Assembly: GCF_033807715.1 (NCBI RefSeq)
Contig: NC_084591.1
Coordinates: 24,301,090-24,365,089 of the forward strand
Length of the DNA: 64,000 bases
Direction: 5' to 3'
Source: Cololabis saira
Lineage: Eukaryota; Chordata; Actinopteri; Beloniformes; Belonidae
The first letter of the stretch is position 1, and every line of letters starts with the position of its first letter. The notes under the pieces were generated by a model, which was not told the origin of the DNA, searched no databases, and saw only the letters and a list, made by a program, of their open reading frames with translations. Both the position numbers and the translations under genes were made by a program. Below are positions 1-12,668 of the stretch, one piece after another.

Positions 1-1786
1 GTGCACCAGCACCACACCTTCCCACAGTGGTGAGAAATGTTGGCTAGCAAATGATCTGACAGGCACTCTCAATTGTGTTATAAACCTTAGTTGTGTGTGC
101 TTCTTTGACATTTATTTACATTTTAAAAGTGGACGTGCTCTTGTGGTTAGCACATGAAATCTTGGATATATCTGTCACCAAGGAAACCTACCTGCCTAAC
201 ATGGCACGCAGTATAAGGATACAGAATATTGTGAGTGATGTTGAAATTGTAGTCTAAAAAATAGAACAGAAGTTTCATGTCTGGGCTCAGTTGTCACAGG
301 TGTCAGGAGTAGGAGTTATTCTGCCATGACATATCCAACCAAGACACAGTTTTGCACTTCCTTTCTTTTGAGACAGTTACATCTCATATCTGATACTACA
401 GACAGACAGCCTATATGCTATGAAGAAAATTAATATTAATTTGAGAGAATAATCAAGTACTGCTTACAGATTATTCTTTACTGGGCAAACTACCACATTT
501 GGTAACTTTGGTACAGATATATTCAAGTAAAATTATAAATATGCCCATTGTAAATTTTAAATATTTCTCACCTCTGCACATATCCAAACCATCTTAATCA
601 TGTCATGTTAACTCTCACTCTCTAACATCCAACTTGAGCTGGCCCTGTGATGTGCCCGTTCTTAATCCTGTCTATCTTCATCACTCGAGGAGAGAACTCG
701 AAGAGAACTTCAGCATCTTCAATTCTGCTACCTCCAGCTCTGCCATTGTTTAAGATTGTAGTTTGACTTCCCTTGTTCCCATCCCACTCATGATTGTTGG
801 ACCCGGATCTCTTCAGACCCTGTGAATATTATGTCATGTGCAATGTGCTACCCTGCCTCCCTGCTGCTCCCGTCTGTTTTGCATACCGTCTGTTAGTCAT
901 GCCTGCTGGTCTAGCCCCTTTGTATTTTTCAAAATTTCAAGTAGTGTGTGTTTCCTTTGAATCCTGCCTGAGCAGCACTTTTAGTTTATTAAAAGATTTT
1001 GTTTGTAATTCCTGCCCATCTCACAATCTTCAATGCCACCATCTCTCTCTAAACCAAAGAACATAGCTGTTTTAGAGAGGCGGTTCATCAAACCGGGTTC
1101 AGAAAATCTGAGTGTTCGGTTTCAGAACAGCTCTGCAAAGTTGGTTCTATCAACTCCAAGTATGTTGACCCTGAGTTACCGCAAATATAAAAAGCCACCA
1201 TTAATGAAGCTCGGATACAGTGATTTTTCATGGCAACGCACAATAAGCAGAAGTGATCTCCAGTTTTAGTTGGCTAAAATTGGACATATTAGTGAAATCA
1301 TATGAGTATGATCAAATAGTCAAACAAAAATTGTATGCTGCTGCAGCAAAGGAAAGAGAGTTTGCGTGGGAGAAAATATCAGAGTGAGTGAATGCGTAGG
1401 AGAATTAAAATATTTGATGACTGTTCATAAATATTGCATCAATGACAAATGAGGGAATGTAGATGTATTGTTCTCAATATTCACTGTCATGTAGGCACAA
1501 TCGTGGGGGTGTAAAAAAAATTGTGGAAGGAGTTGAGAATGAAGTATAAAACCTGTTTCAGACCGTTAACTCAAATGTAAGCTCAGCTGTATTCAGTTTA
1601 AAAACATTTTGGAGCAATGGAAAATCAAAAGGCAACATAATTTATTGAGCCTATGGGTATATGGGTGTAGTCAATACTGTACATCCAGTCACACTGGTTA
1701 ATTCTAGGGACATTTCTTGACTCACAGAACTGGGAGGAAGATACAAATAAAGTTATTTTAAACGATCGATCGACTTTTCAAACATA
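1..1786. other. Unannotated AT-rich DNA
   Basis: I see no recognisable gene, repeat or RNA gene here. Open frames are short (90 codons or fewer), lack family-like motifs and are interrupted in all frames. Base composition is AT-rich and ordinary for teleost intergenic or intronic DNA. Confidence 0.5.
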
Positions 1787-2025
1787 GGCAGCACGGTGGG
1801 TTAGTGGTTAGCACTGCCAGCTCACAGCAAGAAGGTTCCTGACCTTTGATTTCTGGGCTCAGCAGGAGTCATTCTGTGAGTTTGCATGTTCTCATTTTGC
1901 TTGTGTGGGCTCTCTCCAGGTACTCTGGCTTCCTTCCACAGTCCAAAAACATGTGTATTGAAGATTTCAAATACCCCGGTAATGTAAGTGTGCATGATTG
2001 TTTTTGTCTATAGGTGGATTTCCAT
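1787..2025 (+). repeat. SINE-like teleost interspersed repeat (degenerate)
   Basis: The stretch opens with GGCAGCACGGTGGG, continues with TTAGTGGTTAGCACTG (resembling a tRNA A-box region) and CTCACAGCAAGAAGG, then GTTTGCATGTTCTC, and later CACAGTCCAAAAACATG. This order of blocks matches a very common teleost interspersed repeat, as I recall it. The B-box-like GGTTCGA stretch is degraded here. Its assignment as a tRNA-derived SINE is inference from the box-like motifs; it could be another short non-autonomous repeat. Divergence suggests an old copy. Confidence 0.5.
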
Positions 2026-4699
2026 TACACTTATTTGCAAGACAAAAGTAAAACTCTGCAAAAAATGTGCGATAAAGGTACTGTTGCATGGGATCGATGT
2101 TTCCATTGAATGCTTTTTTTAAAAATTTTCTGAGCTTAAATCTACTAGTTCTCTTTTTGTATCGTACTAACTCTCTCTGCTTATGAGTAGTAAAAAGGAG
2201 GGTTGACTGTTGGTAAGGTCTGGGAGTTCAGTAACGTAGGACAATTCGAACCAGAATGGAAAAATTAACGATATATAATACTATGAAGTGGTAACAACAT
2301 AAACAGTGTGGGCTTTCTAACAAGTAGTACCACTTTTCTCACAGCTCTGCATACCATTCACCTTCTTATGCAATAGACCAGGGTATGTTCAGTATCCCTG
2401 CCATTATTAACAGGACAACATTTACAAATAAATAACAGTTAACAAAAATGGTAACCTAAGGTATTTTGTGTGAAGTATGGACATAGTTTGAGTAATATTT
2501 ATGATGCATGGAAGGATTGGCACGCTCTCAAAACTCATCAGAGTGTTATGGCTGGTTTGACCACATTAAACTATCTATGTGGTCCAATTTTAGAGGATTA
2601 AAGGAACATTCCACCACATTTTAGAGCAATGAGACCATCTTAGACCAGGTCCCAATCAAAAACCACTAAACCTAGACTTATCAAACCTGGTGTACACTAT
2701 GTCTTAGATAGTAAAGAATATATCAAACATAGTTTCTGATTTGTAAAGCCCTTTTTTCAGTTTGTGAGAAAGCAAATTAGGGAAAACTCAGTGGGGTTTT
2801 GACACTCCACATTAGACTTGCTCCCAGTCAAGGAGGAGGAAGTGATAACAGCTAGCCATTGGTTGAGACAACTGTGAGTCCATCATATGGAAAATAAATG
2901 TATTGCTTGACAAAAACTCCTGGCATGGTACAAAAAATAAATGGATTGAGAAGATAAGTAAACTTTCTAGGAGCCGTCTCCTCTGCCTCTTCAGCCAGCG
3001 TGTCTCCATTACACTGTAGTGCCACACAAGAATCTTTGACTGAAACAATAGCACAGCTGACCATGAGATGGCAGTAATGCACATTTTTCTCTTTCAGTTC
3101 GCAAATGGCAAGCAGCATACAAGGAGACAAAAATAATAAATGCAGCAAAAGAAGAAAGACGAAAGAAGAAATGCGTAAACAATGAATGCTACTTACATTT
3201 TTGTTTGTTTTTTTGACATATACGTAGTGATAGAGGTTAAAAGAAAACCCCCCAACCTGTCCGCTACATTGGCGTAACATGCCAACAAAACCTGAACCTA
3301 ATCACCATTCCATCTATAATTTTTTTTTTTGTAATCTCCAACTTCATCAAATGTACTCGTAGCAAAATGTCTCTGGTACAGATAGTTAAAATTAGTTGTG
3401 GTCATATTATTTATCTTCACATGAGAGTGCTGAATGTAATTTTTAAATCCCAATCATCAGAGACCCTCCGCCAGGAGGTTCCTGTTGGCCAACCTAAGTA
3501 CCTGTGCCACTACAGGGATGTTTTCCTCCCCTTAAAGCTTCCTGAAAGCCATTCCTGGCAATGCAGACACGTGCCAACAATCCGGCACTGAAAAATCCAC
3601 TTGGAATTCTTGCTAGTGCAAACACGCCTACTGACTCCAGGAGGACCTCTACTCTACTGACCCTGTGAGCTGTAAAGGCCACAGCTCCTACTCCTAGGCC
3701 TGACAATGTGAATGCTTTCAGACTGACCTAGAGATGAAGAAAGCCCAGCTGCTGTATTAACACCACACCCCCTCCTTCTCACGGAAATTAGGAAAGAAGG
3801 AGAGTGAGTTGAAGCAGTGATGCAGGCCAGCCAGGACCACCAGTAGAGCGTAACCATCCAGCTGTTTACCCAAACCGAGAGGAACGCTGGTCTGCCAAGG
3901 ACAAAACTCTCGGTTTCATTGCTCTCAAAGTGATCCATATAAGAGGCTGTTGTATTGCCTGGGCAGAGAAACATTTTGTCATTTAACTATTTTTGTCTTC
4001 CCTGTGCTGCAAATGTTGTGAGCCAGACCGCTGGTCCCGCCACAACTGTATTTATTTGTTATTGCTGCTGAAGTGTGTTTATTCATACTTAGTTTATCTG
4101 TTATTACATCCACGTTGCTGGATCTCGTTGATGCAGATGATCACCATGGAAAACACAGCAGGTCTTCGTTTCCGGATTGAATGACCAGAGTGCACATGTG
4201 GTTCACATGTTTACTTTAGTGCGTCTGTGTGGGAAACATCAGAGCACCTTACTTGTCTGGTGGTAAGAAAGCATTCCAATTTGTTGGGTTTAACTCTGGT
4301 TTCTTGTTTATTTCTAACTTTCTGCCTAACCCACATACACAGTTGCTCTTATCTTCCTCTTATCTTGACCATGAAGCCTTCCTTTGTTCTTTCTGGGTGT
4401 GGCAATATCAGCCAAGACTTCATCAGCGCATAATTTTGTCTGGCTTTGTTTTGTTTTTATCATTTAAGTCATGTTTATTGACAACCATCTTGGATTTATT
4501 TTCAAGGGAGAAATTGTTTGTGGTTATTTTGCCTATATTTGTAACTAGGGCTCTAACGGTATGGGATTTTACAGTACAGTACGGTGACGTGTCACTACAG
4601 TATACCGCAGTATTTCAGTGACGGTATTTTTTTTAAAGATTTTTTTGTGTCTTTTCTTTCAGAGTCCATTGCAATCTCAGATGTCGTTCTACCAGTATC
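2026..4699. other. Unannotated DNA
   Basis: No gene supported. Longest open frames (about 142 codons on the minus strand near 2852-3280 and 106 codons near 3654-3974) show no recognisable domain and have no splice or codon pattern that would support an exon. Blocks near 2040-2120 and 2600-2650 read like pieces of old interspersed repeats, but I cannot name them. A block around 4550-4625 with alternating ACGGTAT/ATACCG words may be the end of an old DNA transposon. Confidence 0.4.
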
Positions 4700-5439
4700 T
4701 GGCGCAGGTCACAGCTGTTGGGGTGGGTTCTGCCAGGTCCCAAGGGCGGCACTGGGGGGCATCATAACAGTCCAGTAGGTGGGACATTGTCTGTACTGCT
4801 TCTGTCTGGAAGCTCCATGCTTAATGAGTGCTTTGCTTCTCCCCTGCTCCACTCGTAGTCTGTTGAGGGTCTTCCAGGTTGGCCATGGGGAGTCGTGCCC
4901 ACTGGCGAGGCATTCAGTCGGGGTGATTCCTTTCTCCATCCAGTCATGGGCTCATGTGTTGAGCTGGTTCCGTTCATCTTCCCAGATGTTGGTCCTTGCT
5001 GTTTCTTTGGTTGTCTGGAGAGGTGGGACTGTCTGTAGGAAACTGGCTCTGCATTCAGTCTGGGTGGGGGTGCTATGTGTCCATGCAGGGGTTGCCTGGT
5101 ATCAAACTCCTGTGCTCTTCACTCGGCTTGCACAATGATGGATCGTCTGATGTAGAAGGAGGCAATGCCAGCTAAGGCATAGAGGCAGGGGACTGGCGTT
5201 GTCTTTAGGCATCCTGTGATGATGCGGCAGGTGTCGTTGAGGGCTGTGTCGACCAGATTGGTGTGGCGAGTGTGGGTCCAGCTTGAGCACGCATATTCGC
5301 CTGTGGAGAAGCACAGGGCTAGGGCGGTTGCACGGATGGTTGATGGATCAGCACCCCACTTTGAGTTTACCAGTTTGTGCAGGATGTTGTTGCAAGTGTA
5401 TTTTTTGTTACTAGAGGCCATGAAATGACCAAAAAACAA
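4700..5439 (-). pseudogene. LINE reverse-transcriptase C-terminal remnant (I/Nimb-like)
   Basis: The minus-strand frame from 5439 to about 5119 encodes a stretch with KWGADPSTIRATALAL, FSTGEYA, ALNDTCRIITGCLKTTP and LYALAGIA. This pattern (exit from the RT palm/thumb followed by TGCL..TP..L..LAGI) is characteristic of the C-terminal third of LINE polyproteins of the I/Nimb/jockey type. A second minus-strand stretch, about 4939-4762, carries PWPTWKTLNRLRVEQGRSK, matching the conserved W..LNR.R...G motif before the terminal Cys-rich region. The two parts are joined by frame changes, and the EN and catalytic RT are absent. It is a 5'-truncated, decayed copy. The superfamily is firm; the clade is inferred. 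Confidence 0.7.
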
Positions 5440-5533
5440 GCAAGTATCAGTGTCAAGTTATCAAATTAATGTACACGATTTATGTAAAGTAACTTATATC
5501 TGGTTTATGCTTAAGTGTCAGCTAAATGTAATT

Positions 5534-5867
5534 TGTTACGGTGCGGTTGGAGTAGGACACAGATGCAGGAGTTCCCAAAACCAGTGATTTATTAGTGAAA
5601 ACAAAACCAAAAGCGCTGCTGAACAGGATACAAAAAACCAGAGCTTAAAACAAGGGTCAAAAGCTACAAAAACCTGAGCGGAAAACACAGAGGAACAAAC
5701 AGTACAGACCAGCAGAGAGCAAGGGAAAAACAAGACCAGATATACACGAGGGTTAACGAGACACGGGAGCAGACGATCAGGGTAGATGAGAAACAGGAAC
5801 GTCAAACAAGAATTCAAACACAAAGACATGGGCTTCAAAATAAAACAGGAAGTAACAAACCGTGACA
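5534..5867 (-). mobile_element. Ty3/Gypsy-type 3' LTR (minus orientation)
   Basis: Read on the minus strand, this 334-bp block begins TGTCACGGTTTG and ends CCGTAACA, giving TG...CA ends. It contains an AATAAA-type signal (ctaataaatcac). On the same strand, AGGGAGGGGTAA lies directly upstream of the LTR start, a good polypurine tract, so this is the 3' LTR. A clearly related block lies at 25036-25339 in the opposite orientation. Assignment to Gypsy rests on TG/CA ends, the tract and length; no integrase or protease survives nearby. Confidence 0.65.
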
Positions 5868-6543
5868 TTACCCCTCCCTCAAGGAAGAGATCCCAGATGT
5901 TTCCAAAAACAAAAAAACCAAACCAGGGTTGGCGGAGGGGGTCTGGAGGAGGGCCCAGGCCAACACATAGTCAGAGCTCAGGGAGCCTGGGCACTAGGCT
6001 GGGCAGACCGGCGAGACAGTTCAGGGGGCCGTCCTCGGGGCCGGGTAGACCAGCGAGACAGTTCAGAGGGACGTTCTCGGTACTGAGCGGACTGGGCAGA
6101 CGGGCGTTCTCGGGACCTTGGCTTAGGTTGAGGCGCAAGCAAAGTGCTGGCCGGGGGTCTAGGTACCGGCTGAGGCGTAGGCAGAGTCCTGGGCAGGGGT
6201 CTAGGTGCTGGCTGGGGTGCAGGCAGAGTCTAGGGGCCGGCTTCAGGGCGGACAGAATCTGAGGGGCCGGCTTCGGGGGACACCAGTTCGGCTGAAGTGT
6301 GTCCGGGACCACCTCTGGAACAGCGACAGGTGCGTCCGGGACCACCTCGGGAACAGCGACGGGCGCGTCCTGGACCACCTCGGGAACGGCTGGGGCGCAG
6401 GCAGAGTCTATGGGCCAGCTTCGGGGCAGACAGAATCTGAGGGGCCGGCTTCGGGGGACACCAGGTCAGCTGAAGTGCGTCCGGGACCACCTCGGAAACA
6501 GCGACGGCGCGTCCGGGACCAACTCAGGAACAGCGACAGGTGC
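5868..6543 (-). mobile_element. Internal remnant of the LTR element: proline/alanine/valine-rich tandem repeats
   Basis: This GC-rich stretch abuts the LTR on its polypurine side, so it is the 3' part of the element's internal region read on the minus strand. The minus frame at 6378-5971 is open for 135 codons and contains repeated DAPVAVPEVVP-type 11-residue units, encoded by a 33-bp tandem repeat (about 6299-6400, again near 6480-6540). Further downstream it has LCLRPS- and NCLAGLP-type repeats. No catalytic domain is seen. It ends abruptly at the (ATCT)n tract, so the rest of the element is missing. Confidence 0.5.
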
Positions 6544-6729
<186 letters not shown>

Positions 6730-7202
6730 ACACACATATATACATATATGTTACAGTAGAGGTTTTATGTGAAGATGTATATATTATGTTTGTCATATTG
6801 CCTCTATTATGCATCTTTCCGTGTACAGTATATAGTCCATCTTTCTCTCTCCTTCTTTCTTTCATCTTTTTTCTTTCTTTAGTCAAATTTGGGTTGCCCT
6901 TTGGTGTGATGTCACTGCCACGCGCCAAACAAACAACTAATCTAAAAGTGAACAACGATGTCAAATGTAGTGATGTCTTGTAGATCTGCATCTTCTGTAG
7001 ACAATAGGACCACACCATTTCACGGAGAATGAAAGCGACGTACAACAACAATAACCATAATCTTTGTATGAAATACCGTAACAGCTACTGTGGGATTTAT
7101 AATGATTCATCTTACCTGCTTGGACTTGGAGTTGCACCGGCAGCGCAGCATAATATTAAAATAATTAATTCATTACTGTTGTTCAGTTGTCTTGTTCAGT
7201 TT
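6730..7202. other. Unannotated DNA between microsatellite and L2 tail
   Basis: I recognise nothing coding. The last 100 bp or so may belong to the following L2 fragment, but I cannot place its 5' boundary. Confidence 0.4.
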
Positions 7203-7362
7203 ACAGGAGGGTTCCCCCCCATATGATCCAGGTCCTGCTCAAGGTTTCTTCCCTTATTTATGTAATAATTGCTCGGGGTCATGTCCTGGGCCTCTGGAAA
7301 GTGCCCAGAGGCAACTTCTGTTGTAATAGATGCTATATAAATAAAATTGAATTGAATTGAAT
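7203..7362 (+). mobile_element. L2-type LINE 3' end (5'-truncated copy)
   Basis: The block carries GGTCCTGCTCAAGGTTTCTT, TGTAATAATTGCTCGGGG, a CTGGAAAG..CCAGAGGCAAC segment and TAGATGCTATATAAATAAA, ending in (GAATT)n-like repeats. The same ordered words form the 3' end of the longer L2 copy at 17070-20340, so this is a short 3' fragment of the same family. It lacks any ORF2 sequence, and the CTCCTAAAGGGG segment present in the longer copy is missing. Confidence 0.8.
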
Positions 7363-7907
7363 GAACTGTCATTGTAAGCTGGGAAATTTCACGGTGTTAC
7401 CACTTTCGCTTTACACCACCGCGGTATATCAGAATACAATATACCTATCATTTCAAGATTCTTTTGTATAGATATCTTTATTGAGGGCAATAAAAAAAAA
7501 GAAAAAAAATAAGATTTACAATAACAAAACAATGAACTTGGATCATATAGTACTCCAGAAAAAATACTGTATTCCATTAAAAAAAAACTAGAGACTTTGA
7601 CCTTATTTGGGGACCTTTTTTGGATTTTTTGCCTTTATTGGACTAAATCATCTACTATATTAATGAATGTGTTTACGCAGGACTTGATTATTTAATTTAT
7701 TATTCATTTGTTCCAGTATTGATAGACATATGTGAAAAGAAGTTAAATGATTTTGAATGATGTAATCTTTTGACCATATGAGGGAGGGAAGGGGAGAGGG
7801 GTGTGTTGTTGTATTTATTTTTATTTACTTTTTTTTTTTTTATTATTATTTTTTCTCTCTTAATATTATTATTTATTTATTTTGGTTTCATTAATGTTAT
7901 GAAGAGT

Positions 7908-7941
7908 AAAAAAAAAAAAAAAGGGGGGGGGGGGGGGGGGG
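7908..7941. repeat. Poly(A)15-poly(G)19 junction
   Basis: Fifteen A are followed directly by nineteen G. Such a homopurine block could form G-quadruplex or triplex structures, and its length is error-prone in sequencing. Confidence 0.9.
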
Positions 7942-8029
7942 TATTGATAATTATTTCAAGATTCTTTTATTTGTTTCTAAATCTGGCCTTCAATGGCTTT
8001 CTACCCCGCCCTGCCGGGGGCATTTCATG

Positions 8030-8050
8030 AGTAACTGGATCCCAGTTACT
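8030..8050. repeat. Perfect 9-bp hairpin
   Basis: AGTAACTGG is followed by a 3-base spacer and its exact complement CCAGTTACT. It lies next to a CCGCCCTGCCGGGGG block. No promoter or terminator role can be assigned; it may be a relic of a transposon. Confidence 0.6.
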
Positions 8051-10336
8051 TAGTTCACTCAACTAGCTGATCTTGGATGGGACAGGGGTTTTGCCCTTGC
8101 GAACCCCTGACTGGGGAATTCATTGATGTAACATATTACAGAGGCGTCTTTTCTGGCCATTTAAAAATTTCACCTCTTCCATTTAGCTTTCTAACCGATG
8201 TGAGACGTTGTTTTAACTTCTGCTTTGTTATTTGTGTCGTGTACTTTTATTTATGAAATATATTTCATTTATTTATCATTTATCGGTTGCTGTTTTTAAA
8301 GTTTAAGCTATTTTGCTCAACTTTTTTTCAGCTTGTTTTCTTCGCAAATCTCCAACAAAAACTACAGCATCATATCAAGAGGCACACAACATAAAGCTTG
8401 TTAAATTGAAATACAGCAAGGTGCTTCTGAGTAACAGTTAAACATTGTGTGACTCCAGGGAGGGCCTACTGTGAGTCGCCAAGCAGAACTGTCTAAAATC
8501 ATATATTTTCTTATTCATCCATCTTCCACTTTTATCAGATATACATTCATCTTTTTTTTTTATAGAAATTGATTCAACATTTGATTTATGGTTTTACTTT
8601 CTGCAGATCTGAATGTTGAAAGCTATAGATGGTATTGTTTAGCATTTGAATATGAAAGATGTAAGCGGTTTAGTGGCAACAAGTACTTAGTCACTAAAAA
8701 TAATTTAAAATTAATTCTATTCCTGTATTTGGTAACTTAATAAGGTAAAAAAAAAGCGTAACATGTCTTAGAAAATGTATTAATTCCCTGCTTACCATTC
8801 ACTGGTTTCAACAATTCTGACCAGGGGTATTACTACCATTCCTCTTTTTTGTTATTCCTCTTTATTGCTCACATCTTTCTCCGTATAATATAATACGATA
8901 ACACTCTCAGAGCTTGTCAGTGTGCACACCTCTTTTTCTATCACTTTAAACCTTTTACCTTTTTTAAAAAACCAATGACCAGTGCATGAATTTGATTCAT
9001 GATATGAGCTCCCCACTCTGTCATGAACCGTGACCCTTCATTATGTTGTCATATTCTGTCACAGACAGAGCAGGCTGGGAGCTAAGCACAGGATCAATGT
9101 TCAACATCACTCTTCTCCTGATATATTGTCTACCGTGATGCAAGGTTGCAGTCAGAAACAGCTTGTGCATGAGTGATTTTCCACTGCCTGTTAATGCACT
9201 TAATGCACCATGTAACCAAGGCAGTACAGTGTGAAAAGAGAAACCTTTACTGCCATTTTTCATTCAGATCCCCTACAGAAGTTTGCACGTCAATATGTTT
9301 GACAGAGAGTTATGGAAGTCATTGTTGCTTTGTCAAGGCCAGTACTGCCTATACATGTCTGTGTGTAAGTCAGGGGAAATAAACATGTCTTTCTCCCCAA
9401 TGCCAGGAGGCTTTATAACCTAAACACAACTGCAAAGTTTGTGCAGTGATGCCACTTGACAACCAGCTTGTCATTGGATTCATCAACAGATTTCCTGGTT
9501 GTACTTAATACTTAACAAATAAATTGCATGAAAAATATACGAAGAAGTTATATCATTTATACTTTATTTTTATAGTAGCTTAACATTTACACTTGTTCTG
9601 CATGTCTGCAATGTTGGCTTCTTCAAGCTTAATTGCATCTTTGTAACTAATAGTGCAATATCTGTCTAACACTTGAAACATTTAAACAAATAATTAAAAC
9701 TCTGCTGGAGTCTCTTGCCCCAACATTACACAACACAACACTTGGATGTTTTATGGCAGCATGGAGACTTAGGCTGGAGTGCCAATTCTATTTTGATAAT
9801 TTGCTTACACACTCTCAAGGTTTATCTATTTTGAAAGCTTGATCTCCAAGCAATCCATTTTTTAAAAGTTAAAAATGTGGGCTCAATTTAATATAAGCTG
9901 GCCATATCCTCCTCTGTTCCTGCAGTGCTTTCAGACGGCTATGTGACTTGAATTTTGCATACTAGGATAACAAGCTCACCTTTGCTGATGAAAGAGAAGA
10001 GCTCAGACTTCCAATAGGATCTTTTGGCTATAAAACCACTTATGAGAAGTCATCATTCTAGTTGTCTTCCTGTTTCATTTTCTGATCTAAAGTTTTCTTT
10101 TTAATGGATTTTATATAATCCCATTGTAATACTGTATATGTTAAACTGTCCTGTGCATGCTTAATATAGCAGTACTGGGGCATTCTTGTTATCGAGAATC
10201 CTCAGAAAACTGAGGCCTATTGTGTTTCCCATCCATGAAATCCATTTTGTTGTACAAGAGCTGGCATCCTCGAAATCTTTACATTTTAAGTTGATCAAAA
10301 AACGAGGAAGAACCAGAAATAGCCTTCTTTGAAAAA

Positions 10337-10445
10337 TGGTAAATGGACTGCATTTTTGGTCGACGCTCTCAAAGCACTTTTCTCTGCAAGCCATATTGAC
10401 CCATTCAGACATACAATAAGATGGATCTTTTATTCCCAACATACA
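10337..10445 (+). repeat. Short interspersed repeat fragment (GGTAAATGGACTGCA type)
   Basis: GGTAAATGGACTGCATTTTT followed by CGACGCTCTCAAAGCACTTT and a CATTCAGACATACA stretch resembles a frequent teleost repeat that has AAATGGACTGCATTTATA and CACTCAAAGCGCTTT in the same order. The copy is diverged, and the family name is not known to me. Confidence 0.4.
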
Positions 10446-10639
10446 ACAGGATGCACCATGGTGTGTATTAGCACTATAGCTCCAGTTACTGAAACTGAAG
10501 GGTTTTAGTCTGACATGAGGTCAGTATCACACAAGCACAACAGGGGGACTGTACTTTCACAACTTGTCTTCACTCTATACACTTCAAACTTCCAGTAAAT
10601 TTAGTCTTTTTATCTCCAGAAATATTCAGATGACTCATC

Positions 10640-11265
10640 TGTTGTTGGGTGTTTCAGAGATGGAGAAGAGTATGGAGAACTGGTGGATGACTTCGTGGCA
10701 TGGTATGATTACAACCAACTCATCTTGAATGAGAACAAGACAAAAGAGATGGTTGTGGATATTAGGACCAGGAATAAGCCAAACACTATATCCATCCTGG
10801 ATGGTGGTAAGGGACTACAGAGACTAGACTCAAAGTGTTATTATCCAGGCTTTCTCCTCTCCAGGGAGGCATTTGATGTTTTCTGCCACAGGAACGTTCC
10901 TCTCTGTGCTGGACAGATCAGACTCACCTGGCTAAATTGGTCTCGCTCTTGAAAAGTCTTGAACTAAAAAAAAATAACAGGAAGTATGATACCAAAACTG
11001 TTTAGAAGAACGGACCAAGCTGACTTTTTTTTTAAAGGCTTTGGGTCTTTGATCTTTGCAGGAACATCCTGCATATCTTCTGTATGTCTGTGATAAAGAG
11101 TGCCATTTTATCTGCAGGTGTCTTTTGAGGCAACAGCAGCAAAAAGTGACAAAGAAGAATGGGTCTGTGCTAAAGCCTGCTCTGGGGTCCATGGATCCAA
11201 TTTTGCACAGACTGCTAAACATATGGACAACACTGCAGACCCTCTACACAAGACAATGATTCAAT
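10640..11265 (+). pseudogene. Rex1/CR1-like LINE remnant (end of RT)
   Basis: Frame 10683-10952 reads VDDFVAWYDYNQLILNENKT, then KEMVVDIRTRNKPNTISIL. This is the signature F..WC..N.L.LN..KTKEM..D.R following the YxDD domain in Rex1/CR1-clade LINEs. After a stop and frame changes, 11050-11260 still shows words of the family's C-terminus (a ..KSAIL..V.. segment and the last ..HPLH-like stretch degraded). EN and the catalytic RT are absent. The copy is 5'-truncated and much decayed. Confidence 0.6.
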
Positions 11266-11560
11266 AACTAAACAGACATCATTAATACCTTTAAATAATC
11301 ATTTTCTTCAGTCCTTGAGGGCTGTAATCCTGCTTGTTTTAGATGTTTCCCTGCTTCGACATATCCTGATACAAATGACTGTGCCATTAACAGACTTCTG
11401 CAGACTTTGATGGCATGCTGATGATGGCCATCAGTTAGTCAGGTGCATGAAAAGCAAGGAAACATTTAAAACATGCAGGACAGCAGCCCTCGACAACTGG
11501 AGTTGGAAACAACTGTATTAAGAGTTGCATCTCTCTGTGAAGGATTTTTTTTGTGAGAGA

Positions 11561-11592
<32 letters not shown>

Positions 11593-12466
11593 GCGTGCGT
11601 GTGTGCGTGCGTGAATGTTTCCCCCCAAAAAAACGCGTATTTTGATCCATGAAGCTTGATATGAAACAATATTTCATAGTTGAATATTCAAAGTGTATCT
11701 ACCACTCTCCCAACTTTTCTTAGTATTTGTAGTGATCCCGTGTAACAATGTGAAGTAAAAATACATCCAAGTTATTTTCACAGCTGCTAATTGGTCATTG
11801 CAGAATGAAATGCACCACGTCCTGGGGAAAACTATTTTAAGTGACTGCTCCTGCTGTTGCTTATTCAAAAAATGCCTTAGCACTTCAATTTTATCTTTAG
11901 CAAGAAGCATAATGGGTGAAATTACTGCAAATTTTGTGTAATTTTGGGACATTACAGCTTTTCATATTCATGTAATTTTCAAGTTCTTTGGAATTCACTT
12001 TTCCAAAGTTTTCTCTTGGCTCACCTTCACAGTGCTCCTTTTCTCAGTCCCCACATCATATAAGACAGTCCAATGAGATCAACTGGAGACAAACGATGGT
12101 AGAAATCCATTAGCGTGTTCTGCCTTCTTGTAATTGCCTGTCATTAGCAACAACTTAGCAAACCAGGTTCCAGAAAGTCGTATCTATGTGAAATGAGCAG
12201 CAGTAAAAGCAGGAGGAATTAGCGTGGCAGAAAGAGAGACAAAGGTGAAGATAAGTGGACCAGGTGGAAACAGGAGGAAATGGAGAACAAGGAGGAGTAA
12301 GCTGATAAGGAAAAGAGGTGTGGGAAAAAAGAGTGGGGACTGAGGATAAGAAAAGAACAAAGATGTATGAATCAGATTTTCACATGGCTTTATAATTTCC
12401 ACTGGGAACAACTTCGTCACTTTATGTTGGCAAATCATTATGAAACTATAAAGCAGCAATGTGTAC
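11266..12466. other. Unannotated DNA
   Basis: No gene supported. It contains the (GT)n tract listed separately and a purine-rich block near 12180-12360. Open frames are short and include translated GT repeats. Confidence 0.4.
11561..11613. repeat. (GT)n microsatellite, interrupted by GC steps
   Basis: A GT dinucleotide run with several GTGC interruptions at its 3' half. The interruptions suggest an ageing tract. Confidence 0.95.
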
Positions 12467-12668
12467 CATATTTTGCGGACCATTAGGCGCACCACATTAT
12501 AAGGTGCAATACCAGTGAACGGGTCTATTTTCATACATAAGGTGCACTGGGTTATCAGTCGCATGATAAAACATATAAAAAGCAAAACAAAACAGTCTGG
12601 TAAATGAAACTTTATTCAACTTGTGCACAATAACTCGGAATATTGTTCAGTTCTATTTCATCCCTGCT

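Larger units (their letters stand above)
7363..10336. other. Unannotated AT-rich DNA
   Basis: No gene supported; open frames are at most 80 codons. It contains an A15/G19 homopolymer junction and a short perfect hairpin (listed separately). A block at about 7385-7445 with CGGTGTTACC..CCGCGGTATA words resembles the one near 4550-4625 and might be the other part of the same old DNA transposon. Confidence 0.4.

Noticed and set aside
1787..2025. Possible tRNA gene because of A-box-like TAGTGGTTAGC
   Set aside because: No cloverleaf can be drawn and the B-box is broken; it is better explained as a SINE-like repeat.
2852..3280. 142-codon minus-strand frame
   Set aside because: Low-complexity, F/L/S-rich translation with no motif; no evidence for a gene.
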